From the NCBI RefSeq assembly GCF_900299525.1, contig NZ_OMKA01000029.1, positions 236,986 through 300,985 of the forward strand: DNA of 64,000 nt. The letters run 5' to 3'. The stretch comes from Aquimarina sp. Aq78 (GTDB lineage: Bacteria; Bacteroidota; Bacteroidia; Flavobacteriales; Flavobacteriaceae). The stretch's first letter is position 1, and every line of letters starts with the position of its first letter. Below are positions 34,770 through 44,160 of this stretch, piece by piece. The notes beneath the pieces were generated by a model that had not been told where the DNA came from, made no database searches, and was given only the letters and a program-made list of their open reading frames with translations. A program made the translations under genes and the position numbers.

Positions 34770-37700
34770 ATGAAAACTTTACTTAAAACTTATCTATTCA
34801 TTATAGTCACACTATCAACCTGTGGTTATATTCATTCACAAATCACTTACAAATCTATTTTTCCAAATATTAGTTTTGAATTCCCTGTAGAAATTCAATG
34901 TATAAACAATGGATCAGATCGAATGTTTGTTGTAGAACAAAACGGAAAAATTAAAGTATTCCCGAAAAATGAAAATGTAACCTCATCACAAGTAAACACC
35001 TTTCTTAACATTACAGATCGTGTTCAATTCTCTAACGGTCAAGAATTAGGACTTTTAGGTTTTGCTTTTCATCCTAATTATAGTAGTAACGGCTATTTTT
35101 ATGTGTACTACACTAAAAACAGTCCTGTTTCTGGTATTTCTACACGAATGGTGTTATCTCGTTTTACCGTTAAAACAGACAACCCTAACCTTGCAGATCC
35201 CAATAGCGAACTCATACTCTTTCAATTTGACAAAAATCAAGATAACAGCAATCATAATGGAGGAAAAATAGGGTTTGGCCCAGATTCTTATCTTTATATC
35301 TCTTTTGGAGATGGTGGTGGAGCAAATGACCCTAAACGCAATGGACAAAACAAAAATACTGTATTCGGAAGTATATGTCGTATTGATGTTGATCTTGACG
35401 GGAGCAACCCTGTAGAAAGCAACCCTATTTTACCAAATGGCAATTATGAAATCCCAAGTGACAACCCATTTGTAGGAACTGATGGCTTAGATGAAATTTA
35501 TGCTTATGGAATTAGAAATACCTGGAAATTTTCTTTTGATAAACCTACAGGAAGAATGTGGGGAGCAGATGTAGGACAAAATGCATTTGAAGAAATTAAT
35601 CTTATCAAAAATGGTAAAAATTATGGATGGAGCAGGTTCGAAGGCACCTCTGTAGCCAACAGTAATGTAATTATTTCAGGCCCTGTAGAATCTCCAATAT
35701 TTAATTATAACCATAACCAAGGTGATGTTTCAATTACTGGAGGTTATGTATATAGAGGTTCCAAAATTACCAGTCTAACCCCCGATATCAATTCAAAATA
35801 TATTTTTAGCGACTATGTAAGTGGTAGAGTTTGGGCATTAAATTACAATCCCTCTACAGGAAATACCTCCAGCGAATTATTATTTAAAACCAATGGATTA
35901 TATATCTCTTCTTTTGGTCTGGACACAGAGGGGGAATTATATTTTAGCAGCTATGGAAACAATGCCAAAATATACAAGCTCACTGATGGGAACACATCAC
36001 CTCCAGGTACTGTAGTAAATGGAATCGGATCTTGGAGCTCACTAAACCAAGGAGTTAACGGAGGTGTGCAAGCAATAGCATCAGACTCTAATGGAAACAT
36101 ATACCACGGAGGCAATTTTAGTAAAGCAGGAAATATAAATGCGAATAATATTGCTGTGTGGAACAAAAACTCTGGCTGGTCTACCTTGGGTAGTGGAGCA
36201 AACGGCAGTATCAATACATTAAAAATTGCCTCAAACGGAAATCTGTATGCAGGTGGAGTTTTCACCAAAATTGGCGGAATTAATGCGAATAATATTGCAG
36301 TATGGAATGGATCACAATGGTCTGCATTAGGTTCTGGAATTGATGGAACAGTTGCTGTAATAGAAACAGATAGCAACAATAATGTTTTTGTTGGCGGAGT
36401 ATTTAAAACCATTAATGGGACTACAGTAAGAAATATTGCTAAATGGAATGGTAGTCAATGGTCAGCATTAGAAGATGTAACAAATAAAAAATCAGGAACT
36501 AATAACGAAATTCGATCCTTAGCAATAGGGAGTGATGGAACTTTATATGTAGGAGGTAATTTTGATGAAGCAGGAGGTAATATAGCTAAAAGAATTGCAA
36601 CATGGAACGGATCTAATTGGGGAACATTGGGAGATGGAACCAGTGGGTTTGTTGAAGCTATAACAACCACCCCAACCACTATCTATATTGGTGGAAATTT
36701 TGCTCTTGCAGGAAATACAACCGTAAATAGAATTGCAAAATGGAACATCGCAACCAATAGCTGGTCAAAACTAGGTAATGGAGTTAACAACAATGTCCGC
36801 TCATTACTTCATGATGGAACTCATTTATACGCTGCTGGAGCTTTTACTACTGCCTCTGACAATAACAGTAATAAAATTGTCAACAATATCGCTCAATGGA
36901 GTGAAAACAACGGATGGAAAGCTTTAGGAACCAATACCAACGTTGGTGTTGATATCATCATTAACGCTATAACACTCTCTTCTCAAACTAAAGAAATATT
37001 TGTTGGTGGCAATTTTTCCAAAGCAGGAGCTATAAATGCTAAAAACACTGCTTCATGGAGCAACTCACCAAACACCTCATGCACAGCAACTGTACCTACA
37101 GAAGTATCTTCTTCTGCAGTGGGATCTGACACAGCTACTATTGGTTGGACTGCAGTAGCTGGTGCAACTTATGACCTACGCTACAGACAAACAGGAACAA
37201 CAACATGGACAACTTCTGCAGAAAATGGAACTTCTAAAGTCATTTCTGGATTAAACCCTTCTACGGCTTATGAAGTACAGGTAAGAAGTAAGTGTACCGA
37301 TGGAACTACTTCTAATTATAGTAGCTCTACTAATTTTACAACTACAGATGTACAACTCAACTACTGCGCCTCTAATGGGCAAAGTATAACAGATGAATAT
37401 ATCAGTAATGTAAAATTAGGAACCATCAATAAAACATCGACTGGAGGAAGCGGTGGATACAACGATTTTACTGCTGAATCTACTAATCTTTCTAAAGGAA
37501 ATGCTAACACTATTACTATCACTCCTACTTGGACAGGAAGAAAATATGATGAAGGATACAGTGTATGGATTGATTATAACCAAGATGGGGATTTTGCTGA
37601 TACAGGAGAACAAGTATGGACTAATGCTGCTTCACAAACAACTCCGGTAAGTGGTGACTTTACTGTGCCTGCAACAGCAAAAAATGGAAACACCAGAATG

Positions 37701-38654
37701 AGAGTATCTATGAAATACAATGCAATACCAACTCCATGTGAGTCATTTGATTATGGAGAAGTAGAAGATTACACAGTTGTTATAAGTGGATCTGGTGCAG
37801 ATACTCAAGCTCCTTCTGCTCCTGTCGGATTAACAGCTTCTAATGTTGCTCAAACTACACTTACGCTATCCTGGGATGCAGCTACTGATAATGTAGGAGT
37901 TACGGGATATGATGTATATCAAGGAGCTACTAATCTTGGATCGGTAACAGCAACTACAAGAAACATTACTGGATTAACCGCTAACACAGCATACCAGTTT
38001 ACTGTAAAAGCTAAAGATGCTGCAGGAAATGAATCTACAGTAAGTAGTACCCTAAATGTAACTACCGCTGGAGCATCTTCTACTTATGATGTAAAACTGC
38101 GTATTACTTTTGACAGATATCCACAGGATACCAGTTGGGAGATTAAAGATGTTAGCGATCAAGTAATACACTCTGGAGGATCATACGAATCACAAGCAGC
38201 TAATTCTACTATAAACATTACTAAAACTCTAGACAAAGGTTGTTACACTTTTGTAATAAAGGATGCATATAGTGATGGACTTTGCTGTAGGTATGGTAAC
38301 GGATCTTACGAACTAACTAATGTCTCCACTAATACCATTTTAGCTTCAGGTGCTTCCTTTACTTCAGAAGAAATCAAAAATTTCTGTGTTGGTACTAATA
38401 GTACTAATCTAAAAATAGATTTAGACAATTCTAGTTTTAAAATTTATCCAAACCCTGCAGAAAGTTTTATAATTATAAAAACCAATAATTCTAACAATTC
38501 AAGCTTCAAAATTGTTAACAAAATTGGTCAAATTATAAAAACAGGAATAATATCCAGAAATAAAATAGAATTAAATAATTTACCTTCTGGATTATATTTT
38601 ATTTCAGTTACATCAAATACAAAAACTCAAATTAAAAAATTCATTATAAAGTAA
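34770..38654 (+). CDS. Secreted mosaic protein: sugar dehydrogenase-like, propeller repeats, Fn3, GEVED, T9SS type A tail
   Basis: The 1294-residue protein has a signal peptide (1-24). Residues 30-400 are a glucose/sorbosone dehydrogenase (PQQ-type) propeller: RMFVVEQNGKIKVF, LLGFAFHPNYSSNGYFYVYY, HNGGKIGFGPD, YGIRNTWKFSFD and ADVGQNAFEEI. Residues 418-770 hold repeats of the WNGSQWSALGSG/YVGGNF type. Then come Fn3 (773-860), GEVED (865-1008), Fn3 (1012-1101), a domain with KDAYSDGLCC (1105-1208) and a T9SS type A sorting domain (1222-1294; FKIYPNPAESF and LPSGLYFISV). It should be exported and attached to or released from the cell surface. An oxidase of sugars or polymers is possible but unproven. 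It is monocistronic, ending at a very strong hairpin. Confidence 0.9.
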   Translation: MKTLLKTYLFIIVTLSTCGYIHSQITYKSIFPNISFEFPVEIQCINNGSDRMFVVEQNGKIKVFPKNENVTSSQVNTFLNITDRVQFSNGQELGLLGFAFHPNYSSNGYFYVYYTKNSPVSGISTRMVLSRFTVKTDNPNLADPNSELILFQFDKNQDNSNHNGGKIGFGPDSYLYISFGDGGGANDPKRNGQNKNTVFGSICRIDVDLDGSNPVESNPILPNGNYEIPSDNPFVGTDGLDEIYAYGIRNTWKFSFDKPTGRMWGADVGQNAFEEINLIKNGKNYGWSRFEGTSVANSNVIISGPVESPIFNYNHNQGDVSITGGYVYRGSKITSLTPDINSKYIFSDYVSGRVWALNYNPSTGNTSSELLFKTNGLYISSFGLDTEGELYFSSYGNNAKIYKLTDGNTSPPGTVVNGIGSWSSLNQGVNGGVQAIASDSNGNIYHGGNFSKAGNINANNIAVWNKNSGWSTLGSGANGSINTLKIASNGNLYAGGVFTKIGGINANNIAVWNGSQWSALGSGIDGTVAVIETDSNNNVFVGGVFKTINGTTVRNIAKWNGSQWSALEDVTNKKSGTNNEIRSLAIGSDGTLYVGGNFDEAGGNIAKRIATWNGSNWGTLGDGTSGFVEAITTTPTTIYIGGNFALAGNTTVNRIAKWNIATNSWSKLGNGVNNNVRSLLHDGTHLYAAGAFTTASDNNSNKIVNNIAQWSENNGWKALGTNTNVGVDIIINAITLSSQTKEIFVGGNFSKAGAINAKNTASWSNSPNTSCTATVPTEVSSSAVGSDTATIGWTAVAGATYDLRYRQTGTTTWTTSAENGTSKVISGLNPSTAYEVQVRSKCTDGTTSNYSSSTNFTTTDVQLNYCASNGQSITDEYISNVKLGTINKTSTGGSGGYNDFTAESTNLSKGNANTITITPTWTGRKYDEGYSVWIDYNQDGDFADTGEQVWTNAASQTTPVSGDFTVPATAKNGNTRMRVSMKYNAIPTPCESFDYGEVEDYTVVISGSGADTQAPSAPVGLTASNVAQTTLTLSWDAATDNVGVTGYDVYQGATNLGSVTATTRNITGLTANTAYQFTVKAKDAAGNESTVSSTLNVTTAGASSTYDVKLRITFDRYPQDTSWEIKDVSDQVIHSGGSYESQAANSTINITKTLDKGCYTFVIKDAYSDGLCCRYGNGSYELTNVSTNTILASGASFTSEEIKNFCVGTNSTNLKIDLDNSSFKIYPNPAESFIIIKTNNSNNSSFKIVNKIGQIIKTGIISRNKIELNNLPSGLYFISVTSNTKTQIKKFIIK

Positions 38655-38675
38655 ACAAAACACATTGATTTAATT

Positions 38676-38737
38676 AAAGTTGTTTAAAAATAAATAACCC
38701 CCGATTCGTTGGGGGTTATTTATTTTTAAACAACTTT
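38676..38737 (+). terminator. Very long terminator hairpin after the mosaic protein gene
   Basis: Arms 38676-38702 and 38711-38737 pair perfectly over 27 bp around the loop GATTCGTT, with five G-C pairs at the top and an AT-rich lower stem. It is far longer than a minimal terminator and lies 22 bases after the stop codon. Confidence 0.9.
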
Positions 38738-38843
38738 CTTCATCTAACTTCATACATGAAAAGATCATAATAATCCAGAACTTTTATGTTACAACAAAAT
38801 ATTATTACTTTTAGCCTCACAAGGAAACTACTATCAACTAAAA

Positions 38844-39998
38844 ATGAAAGAAACGGGAAGATTCTTAAAAGAGTATCGCGGTAGCGAATGTCTTAATTGT
38901 AATGTACCATTAGATGTTATCGATCGATATTGTCATAATTGTGGGCAAATTAATACCAATAAAAGATTATCGCTCAAAGATTTTTTTAGTGAGTTTTTTG
39001 CCAGTATCTTTTCTTATGATTCTCGCTTAAGGCATACTATTATCGCATTACTTTTTAGACCTGGAAAAATCTCTAAAGAATACACCCAAGGTAAAAGAGT
39101 AAAATATGCTAACCCATTTCGGTTTTACCTTAGTGTCTCTATCATCTTTTTTATCATTAATGGTTTATTTATTGATTTTGATGGATTTAGGACAGAAATT
39201 GAAGATAAAGCCAGCTTCGGAAAAGAAGCTATTACCAATATCAAAGAAAACATCAAAGTGGATGATTCGCTAAAACAGAAAATTAGTGATCAAATATTAG
39301 CGACTAATGGCATTTCTAAATCAGACAAAGAAAAAATTAGTGAAGGAATTCTAAAAGTTGAGGAATTCCCTTTATTGAATGACAAACCAACCGAACCAAA
39401 AGAAATCACCTATTATTCACAAAAACAGATTGATAGTATTGGTTTTTTCAAAAGAGGCTTTAAACTATGGCCTATGTATGAAGATTATTATGATAAAACA
39501 AAAGAAAAATCTACCTATAGAGCGTTATCAGAACTAAAACATGAAAGAAATCAATTTAACAAATACATCTATCATAGAGTGCTAAAAACCAAATCAATAG
39601 AAGAAAACTATGGGCAAGAATTCTTTGAATTCATATTTAATAAATTACCCTTCATTATATTCTTCTTTCTTCCCTTTTTTGCTTTAAGCATTTGGCTCAT
39701 ATATATCAGAAGGCCTTTTAACTATATGGAACATCTGGTATTCATATTTCACACACAGACTATGTTTTTTATAATCATAGGTTTTTCAATTTTGATTGCG
39801 AAAATCACCAACATTAATACTCTTTTTGGGATTGCAATGCTTGTTTTCTTATTTTACCTATATAAAGCTATGCGGAAATTTTATAACCAAGGTAGAGTCA
39901 AAACAATTGTTAAATTTCTGCTTGTGAACGTATTATTTTTTATCTTAGCAGGCATAGGTTCTATATTAACTATAATAGGATCGGTGTTTATATTTTGA
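38844..39998 (+). CDS. DUF3667 membrane protein
   Basis: The 384-residue protein starts with a zinc-ribbon-like segment, CLNCNVPLDVIDRYCHNCGQ (two CxxC, residues 17-36). The DUF3667 core follows: LSLKDFFSEFFASIFSYDSR, then GKRVKYANPFRFYLSVSIIFF. Membrane segments are visible at about 90-112 and several between 260 and 384. The central part (about 115-255) is charged and helical. The function is unknown. The gene lies one base before apaG, and the pair is probably one transcript. Confidence 0.88.
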   Translation: MKETGRFLKEYRGSECLNCNVPLDVIDRYCHNCGQINTNKRLSLKDFFSEFFASIFSYDSRLRHTIIALLFRPGKISKEYTQGKRVKYANPFRFYLSVSIIFFIINGLFIDFDGFRTEIEDKASFGKEAITNIKENIKVDDSLKQKISDQILATNGISKSDKEKISEGILKVEEFPLLNDKPTEPKEITYYSQKQIDSIGFFKRGFKLWPMYEDYYDKTKEKSTYRALSELKHERNQFNKYIYHRVLKTKSIEENYGQEFFEFIFNKLPFIIFFFLPFFALSIWLIYIRRPFNYMEHLVFIFHTQTMFFIIIGFSILIAKITNINTLFGIAMLVFLFYLYKAMRKFYNQGRVKTIVKFLLVNVLFFILAGIGSILTIIGSVFIF

Positions 39999-39999
39999 T

Positions 40000-40386
40000 A
40001 TGGTACAGCAAATTACCAGAGGAATAAAAATTTCGGTGGATACGACTTTTGAAGGTACGTTCTATAAGAACTATAAGATTCACTTTGCCTTTGGTTATCG
40101 AATTACTATAGAAAATCAAAGTAAAGATTCTGTACAACTTACTTCTCGTTTCTGGGAAATCAAAGACGCTTTAAATAATACTGAAATTGTAGAAGGAGAA
40201 GGTGTAATTGGCAAGAAGCCAGTTTTAAAACCTGGCGAGTCTCACACTTATAATAGTGGTTGTTTGCTTAGTTCTCCTTTTGGCGCTATGAAAGGGCACT
40301 ACAATATGGTTAATTTTACATCCACCAGAAAATTTCAAGTCATGATTCCTGGTTTTAAACTAAGTGCCCCTTTTGCACTTAACTAA
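40000..40386 (+). CDS. apaG: ApaG-type protein
   Basis: The 128-residue protein is an ApaG (DUF525) Fn3-like domain: ITRGIKISVDTTFEG, HFAFGYRITIENQSKDSVQL, SRFWEIKDA, EGVIGKKPVLKPGESHTY and SPFGAMKGHYNMV. In enterobacteria apaG is linked to Co2+ resistance and Ap4A metabolism; its biochemical role is not settled. The start is one base after the DUF3667 stop. Its last 8 bases overlap the end of the convergent gene at 40379-41371. Confidence 0.95.
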   Translation: MVQQITRGIKISVDTTFEGTFYKNYKIHFAFGYRITIENQSKDSVQLTSRFWEIKDALNNTEIVEGEGVIGKKPVLKPGESHTYNSGCLLSSPFGAMKGHYNMVNFTSTRKFQVMIPGFKLSAPFALN

Positions 40387-41371
40387 CAATCCTCTTCACT
40401 AATTCAAATCTAATTTTCTTTCCGTTTTGCTCTACATGACAGTACTTACAATTAGAATCATATACAAAACTATATTTCTTTAAGATATCAAAACCATCCT
40501 CTACCAAAGTAAAAAGTCCTTTAAAATCTTCTTTACCATATTCTGTATACCTTCTAATCTCGAATATATCATTCTCTAAAGATTTGTCTAATGTAAAATA
40601 TGCGCTACTACCGGTACCTGAAAGAAAATGAGCATTTTTCAAAAACCCTTTTGGATTTACAATATGATTATGCTTAATCTTGGGGATGTTTTTATCAAAA
40701 TAATTAGTCAGGTTTTCTTTAAAAACAGATCCTGGATATACATTCAACTTTCCATGTTCTACTTGATAAATTGGATTCCCAGCAGCTCCCTTTTCTACAT
40801 TCCCCAAAGGGCTTGGTGTAAACATTTTATTACGTAACAGCGGTTTTCTAATTTTAGCATAATCTGTACTTGCCAAAATCGTATCGGTAACAATTCGGGA
40901 ACAATTACTTCCTTCTTTTCCGAAAGCTTTATATGGTAAGCATCCTTTTTCCTGAACAGACAACACATAGCTACTTGCCTCTTTATAATGAATATAGTCA
41001 CACACAGAAGCTACTAACCGTCCGTCGCCATGTGTTTTGTCTGGATTTGCTTCTAACCAAAGCAAAAACTCTTCTACATTATCCAACTTCGAATCAGGTG
41101 TTATAGTAGCTTTGAATGGTATTTCTAACTCAACATCGGTAACCGCACTTCTCACCCTACCATACCCTGGCGGAGTAATGTATCTGCCAAAATCATAATA
41201 CTCTGCTCTACCTGTTTCATTTTCAATAAGAACAAAAGCCGCATGACCTGCTTTGATATAACTATGCTTTCCCAGACCCAAAGCTAAAAGCACTTTAGTC
41301 GAGGGCTCATCAGAGTGTTTTACAAATGTATCAGGATAAGCAAGTGAAATTATTTTACCTGTATAATTCAA
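40379..41371 (-). CDS. DUF6695-type protein, possible cysteine-peptidase fold
   Basis: The 330-residue protein has no signal peptide. It has the DUF6695-type sequence IISLAYPDTFVKHSD, then AGHAAFVLIENETGRAEYYDFGRY and GSNCSRIVTDTIL. The pairing of a His in GHAAF with a Cys in SNCSRIV recalls papain-like DUF4105 or NlpC/P60-type folds, but this is inference. The C-terminal part (YCHVEQNGKKIRFELVKRI) looks like a separate small domain. It overlaps the end of apaG by 8 bases on the opposite strand and lies in a minus-strand pair after the NRDE gene (25 bases). Confidence 0.7.
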   Translation of the reverse strand: MNYTGKIISLAYPDTFVKHSDEPSTKVLLALGLGKHSYIKAGHAAFVLIENETGRAEYYDFGRYITPPGYGRVRSAVTDVELEIPFKATITPDSKLDNVEEFLLWLEANPDKTHGDGRLVASVCDYIHYKEASSYVLSVQEKGCLPYKAFGKEGSNCSRIVTDTILASTDYAKIRKPLLRNKMFTPSPLGNVEKGAAGNPIYQVEHGKLNVYPGSVFKENLTNYFDKNIPKIKHNHIVNPKGFLKNAHFLSGTGSSAYFTLDKSLENDIFEIRRYTEYGKEDFKGLFTLVEDGFDILKKYSFVYDSNCKYCHVEQNGKKIRFELVKRIVS

Positions 41372-41396
41372 TTTTACATAAATTTAGATAGTTTTC

Positions 41397-42113
41397 TTAA
41401 GCTGTTATAGCTTCAAAAACAACAGTACTTACTTCTTTATTTTGCAGATTTTCGTATCGCATAGAAAGCTCTTCTTCATTTTTTATAACTTGAGTAATAC
41501 TTCTGGTTTTCAAGAACCCTCTATCTATTTGCAGATCAATATCTTTATCACCTACTCCGGCGTTTTTATGAAAATCCAAAAGTGTCATTGGAGTTAATAC
41601 ATTCTGGTTTTCATAAGCAGCAAACCACTTTTTGCGTGTTGCTTTCATATCTTTAGTATATAAAGTAGAAGACGACCATATATGGGTTTCCTTTTCTAAT
41701 CTCCTAAGGTGTTTTTGTTGCCCATCCCAAACCATTTCAAAAAGTAAAAGATCAGATTGCCAATTTGCAGCTACAATCGTAAAAGGCTCTACCCCTTTAC
41801 AATTATATGCCAGAATTGCTTTTTCTAAATCATCGGCTTCTAATAGATCTTTCACGACCACTCCTCTACTCTGCCTATACGACGCCGACCTTTCATGAAT
41901 TTCGAACCCTCCATTAAGTAAGCAAATCATAGTATTTTTATCACTAACACCAATCCAGGTACCTCCAGCCACAGCATCCTTAGGAAATAGCATTCTGGTT
42001 TTATTTACCTGATAAAATTCAGGAAGTAGTGTTTTTCGATTTACAGCCTCATCACGATTAGAGGTTAGTATAAAATTATTTTCTTGAGTTGGGATTAACG
42101 TAACTGTACACAT
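41397..42113 (-). CDS. NRDE (TANGO2-like) family protein
   Basis: From the chosen ATG the protein has 238 residues and begins Met-Cys-Thr-Val. The Cys at position 2 is the expected N-terminal nucleophile of this family after Met removal. The NRDE motif itself is in FILTSNRDEAVNR, followed by GGTWIGVSDKNTMICLLNGG. A start 9 codons upstream would hide the Cys and is rejected. NRDE proteins are NTN-hydrolase-like and of uncertain role (human TANGO2 is a homologue). It probably shares a transcript with the DUF6695-type gene. Confidence 0.9.
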   Translation of the reverse strand: MCTVTLIPTQENNFILTSNRDEAVNRKTLLPEFYQVNKTRMLFPKDAVAGGTWIGVSDKNTMICLLNGGFEIHERSASYRQSRGVVVKDLLEADDLEKAILAYNCKGVEPFTIVAANWQSDLLLFEMVWDGQQKHLRRLEKETHIWSSSTLYTKDMKATRKKWFAAYENQNVLTPMTLLDFHKNAGVGDKDIDLQIDRGFLKTRSITQVIKNEEELSMRYENLQNKEVSTVVFEAITA

Positions 42114-42426
42114 AAATTTTGGGTCGGCTAAATATCCCACAACTTACAAAAAAAATTACATACTATATATCTTTACAATATCAAATGGAGAAGTAGTTTT
42201 TTTGTTTAACACCACATAACTATTCTAAAACAACCCGTTATCAAAAAAGATAAGTATAACTACAAAAACACGAGGGAAAAAATATGAATTCAAGCATTTT
42301 ACAGATTTTTTTGGTATAAAAGGTTAAAATAGATTTTAGCCTATATAATTTTCTATCTTTGCTATCTTAAAATGATTAATTCATTAGATAAATACATCTT
42401 ACTAATTTAAATTAACACATTACATC
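42114..42426. other. 313-base divergent intergenic region
   Basis: It separates the minus-strand NRDE gene from the plus-strand pruA and must hold both promoters. Only a -7 box for pruA can be placed. No hairpin or coding frame is seen. Confidence 0.5.
42354..42361 (+). promoter_or_regulatory. Possible -7 box of pruA
   Basis: TATCTTTG matches TAnnTTTG and lies 65 bases before the start codon. An ATTTT stretch about 17 bases upstream is only a weak -33 box. Confidence 0.45.
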
Positions 42427-44055
42427 ATGGGAAAAGGTTTTTTTCAAGTTCCTACTGCATTAAATGAGCCAATAAAGTCTTACGCTCCCGGTACACCGGA
42501 AAGAGAAGAAGTTCTGGCAACTTATGCAGCAATGTACAACACTACTGTAGACGTACCTTTATATATTAATGGTGAAGAAATAAGAACTGGAGACACCTCT
42601 ACAATGGCGCCTCCACACGATCATCAGCATATTTTAGGGACCTACCATAAGGCAGAGAAGCAACACATCCAAAAAGCAATCGATACTGCACTTGAAGCTC
42701 GTAAACAATGGGCTGACTTAGCATGGGAACAACGTGCTGCTGTATTTTTAAGAGCTGCAGAACTTATTGCAGGGCCATATCGTGCAAAAATCAACGCAGC
42801 TACTATGCTTGCGCAGTCTAAAAACATATTTCAGGCAGAAATTGATGCAGCGTGTGAGTTTATCGACTTTTTACGTTTTAACGTAGAATATATGACTCAA
42901 ATTTATGAAGATCAGCCAGATTCTACATCTGGTGCTTGGAACAGATTAGAGTATCGGCCACTAGAAGGTTTTGTATATGCAATTACTCCTTTTAATTTTA
43001 CAGCAATTGCAGGAAATCTACCTGCCAGTGCTGCTTTAATGGGAAATACCGTAGTATGGAAACCAAGTGACAGTCAGATCTATTCTGCAAAAGTTATCGT
43101 AGATATCTTTAAAGAAGCAGGTGTACCTGATGGAGTTATCAATGTAGTTTATGGAGATCCTGTTATGATTACTGATACTGTTTTAGCAAGTCCTGATTTT
43201 GCAGGAATCCATTTCACAGGAAGTACTCATGTATTTAAAGATATTTGGGCAAAAATCGGTACCAATATTCATAACTACAAAACATATCCAAGAATTGTAG
43301 GAGAAACTGGTGGTAAAGATTTTATCATGGCACATCCTAGTGCAAATGCGAAACAAGTTGCTACTGGTATTTCTCGTGGAGCATTTGAGTTTCAGGGACA
43401 AAAATGTAGTGCAGCCTCTAGAGCTTATATACCAAAGAGCTTATGGGCAGATGTAGAAAAATATCTGAAAGAAGATGTCAAGTCTTTCAAAATGGGATCG
43501 CCAGAAGATATGAGTAACTTTATTACTGCAGTGATACATGAAGGATCATTTGACAAACTTGCTAAATATATCGATCAGGTAAAAAATGATGCAGATGCAG
43601 AAATTATAGCTGGTGGTGGGTACGATAAATCCAAAGGATATTTTATTGAGCCAACTGTAATAGTAGCTAAAGATCCAAAATACACTACAATGTGTACAGA
43701 ATTATTTGGTCCTGTTATTACAATATATGTTTATGAAGACAATCAATGGGCTGAAACATTAGAACTGGTTGATGGAACAAGTGAATACGCATTAACTGGA
43801 GCTATATTCTCTACAGATCGTTATGCTGCTGCAGAAGCAACTAAAGCATTAGAAAACTGTGCGGGTAACTTCTACATTAATGACAAATGTACTGGAGCTG
43901 TTGTAGGACAACAACCATTTGGTGGAGCCAGAGCTTCTGGTACAAATGATAAAGCAGGTTCATACCTCAACTTATTACGTTGGGTATCACCCCGTATGAT
44001 TAAGGAAACATTTGTTTCTCCGGCAGATTACAGATATCCTTTTTTGGGAGAATAA
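42427..44055 (+). CDS. pruA: L-glutamate gamma-semialdehyde dehydrogenase
   Basis: The 542-residue protein is the stand-alone P5C dehydrogenase (EC 1.2.1.88), which oxidises glutamate semialdehyde to glutamate in proline breakdown. Aldehyde dehydrogenase motifs are present: AITPFNFTAIAGNLPASAAL, IHFTGSTHVF, the Glu in VGETGGKDF and the catalytic Cys in FEFQGQKCSAASR. The length and N-terminus match the separate (non-PutA-fused) enzyme. A proline dehydrogenase gene is not adjacent. The transcript ends at a clear hairpin. Confidence 0.97.
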   Translation: MGKGFFQVPTALNEPIKSYAPGTPEREEVLATYAAMYNTTVDVPLYINGEEIRTGDTSTMAPPHDHQHILGTYHKAEKQHIQKAIDTALEARKQWADLAWEQRAAVFLRAAELIAGPYRAKINAATMLAQSKNIFQAEIDAACEFIDFLRFNVEYMTQIYEDQPDSTSGAWNRLEYRPLEGFVYAITPFNFTAIAGNLPASAALMGNTVVWKPSDSQIYSAKVIVDIFKEAGVPDGVINVVYGDPVMITDTVLASPDFAGIHFTGSTHVFKDIWAKIGTNIHNYKTYPRIVGETGGKDFIMAHPSANAKQVATGISRGAFEFQGQKCSAASRAYIPKSLWADVEKYLKEDVKSFKMGSPEDMSNFITAVIHEGSFDKLAKYIDQVKNDADAEIIAGGGYDKSKGYFIEPTVIVAKDPKYTTMCTELFGPVITIYVYEDNQWAETLELVDGTSEYALTGAIFSTDRYAAAEATKALENCAGNFYINDKCTGAVVGQQPFGGARASGTNDKAGSYLNLLRWVSPRMIKETFVSPADYRYPFLGE

Positions 44056-44073
44056 TCTCAACAAATTATATAT

Positions 44074-44103
44074 AAAAAAAGTGCCAAATGGCACTTTTTT
44101 TTT
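44074..44103 (+). terminator. Terminator of pruA
   Basis: Arms 44074-44085 and 44090-44101 form a 12-bp stem (GTGCC/GGCAC plus A/T pairs) with the loop AAAT and a T run to 44103. It lies 18 bases after the stop. Confidence 0.88.
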
Positions 44104-44160
44104 GTTTGGGCATACCACTTAAAACTTTTAAATTTACTCCAAATTACACACCAACTTAAC

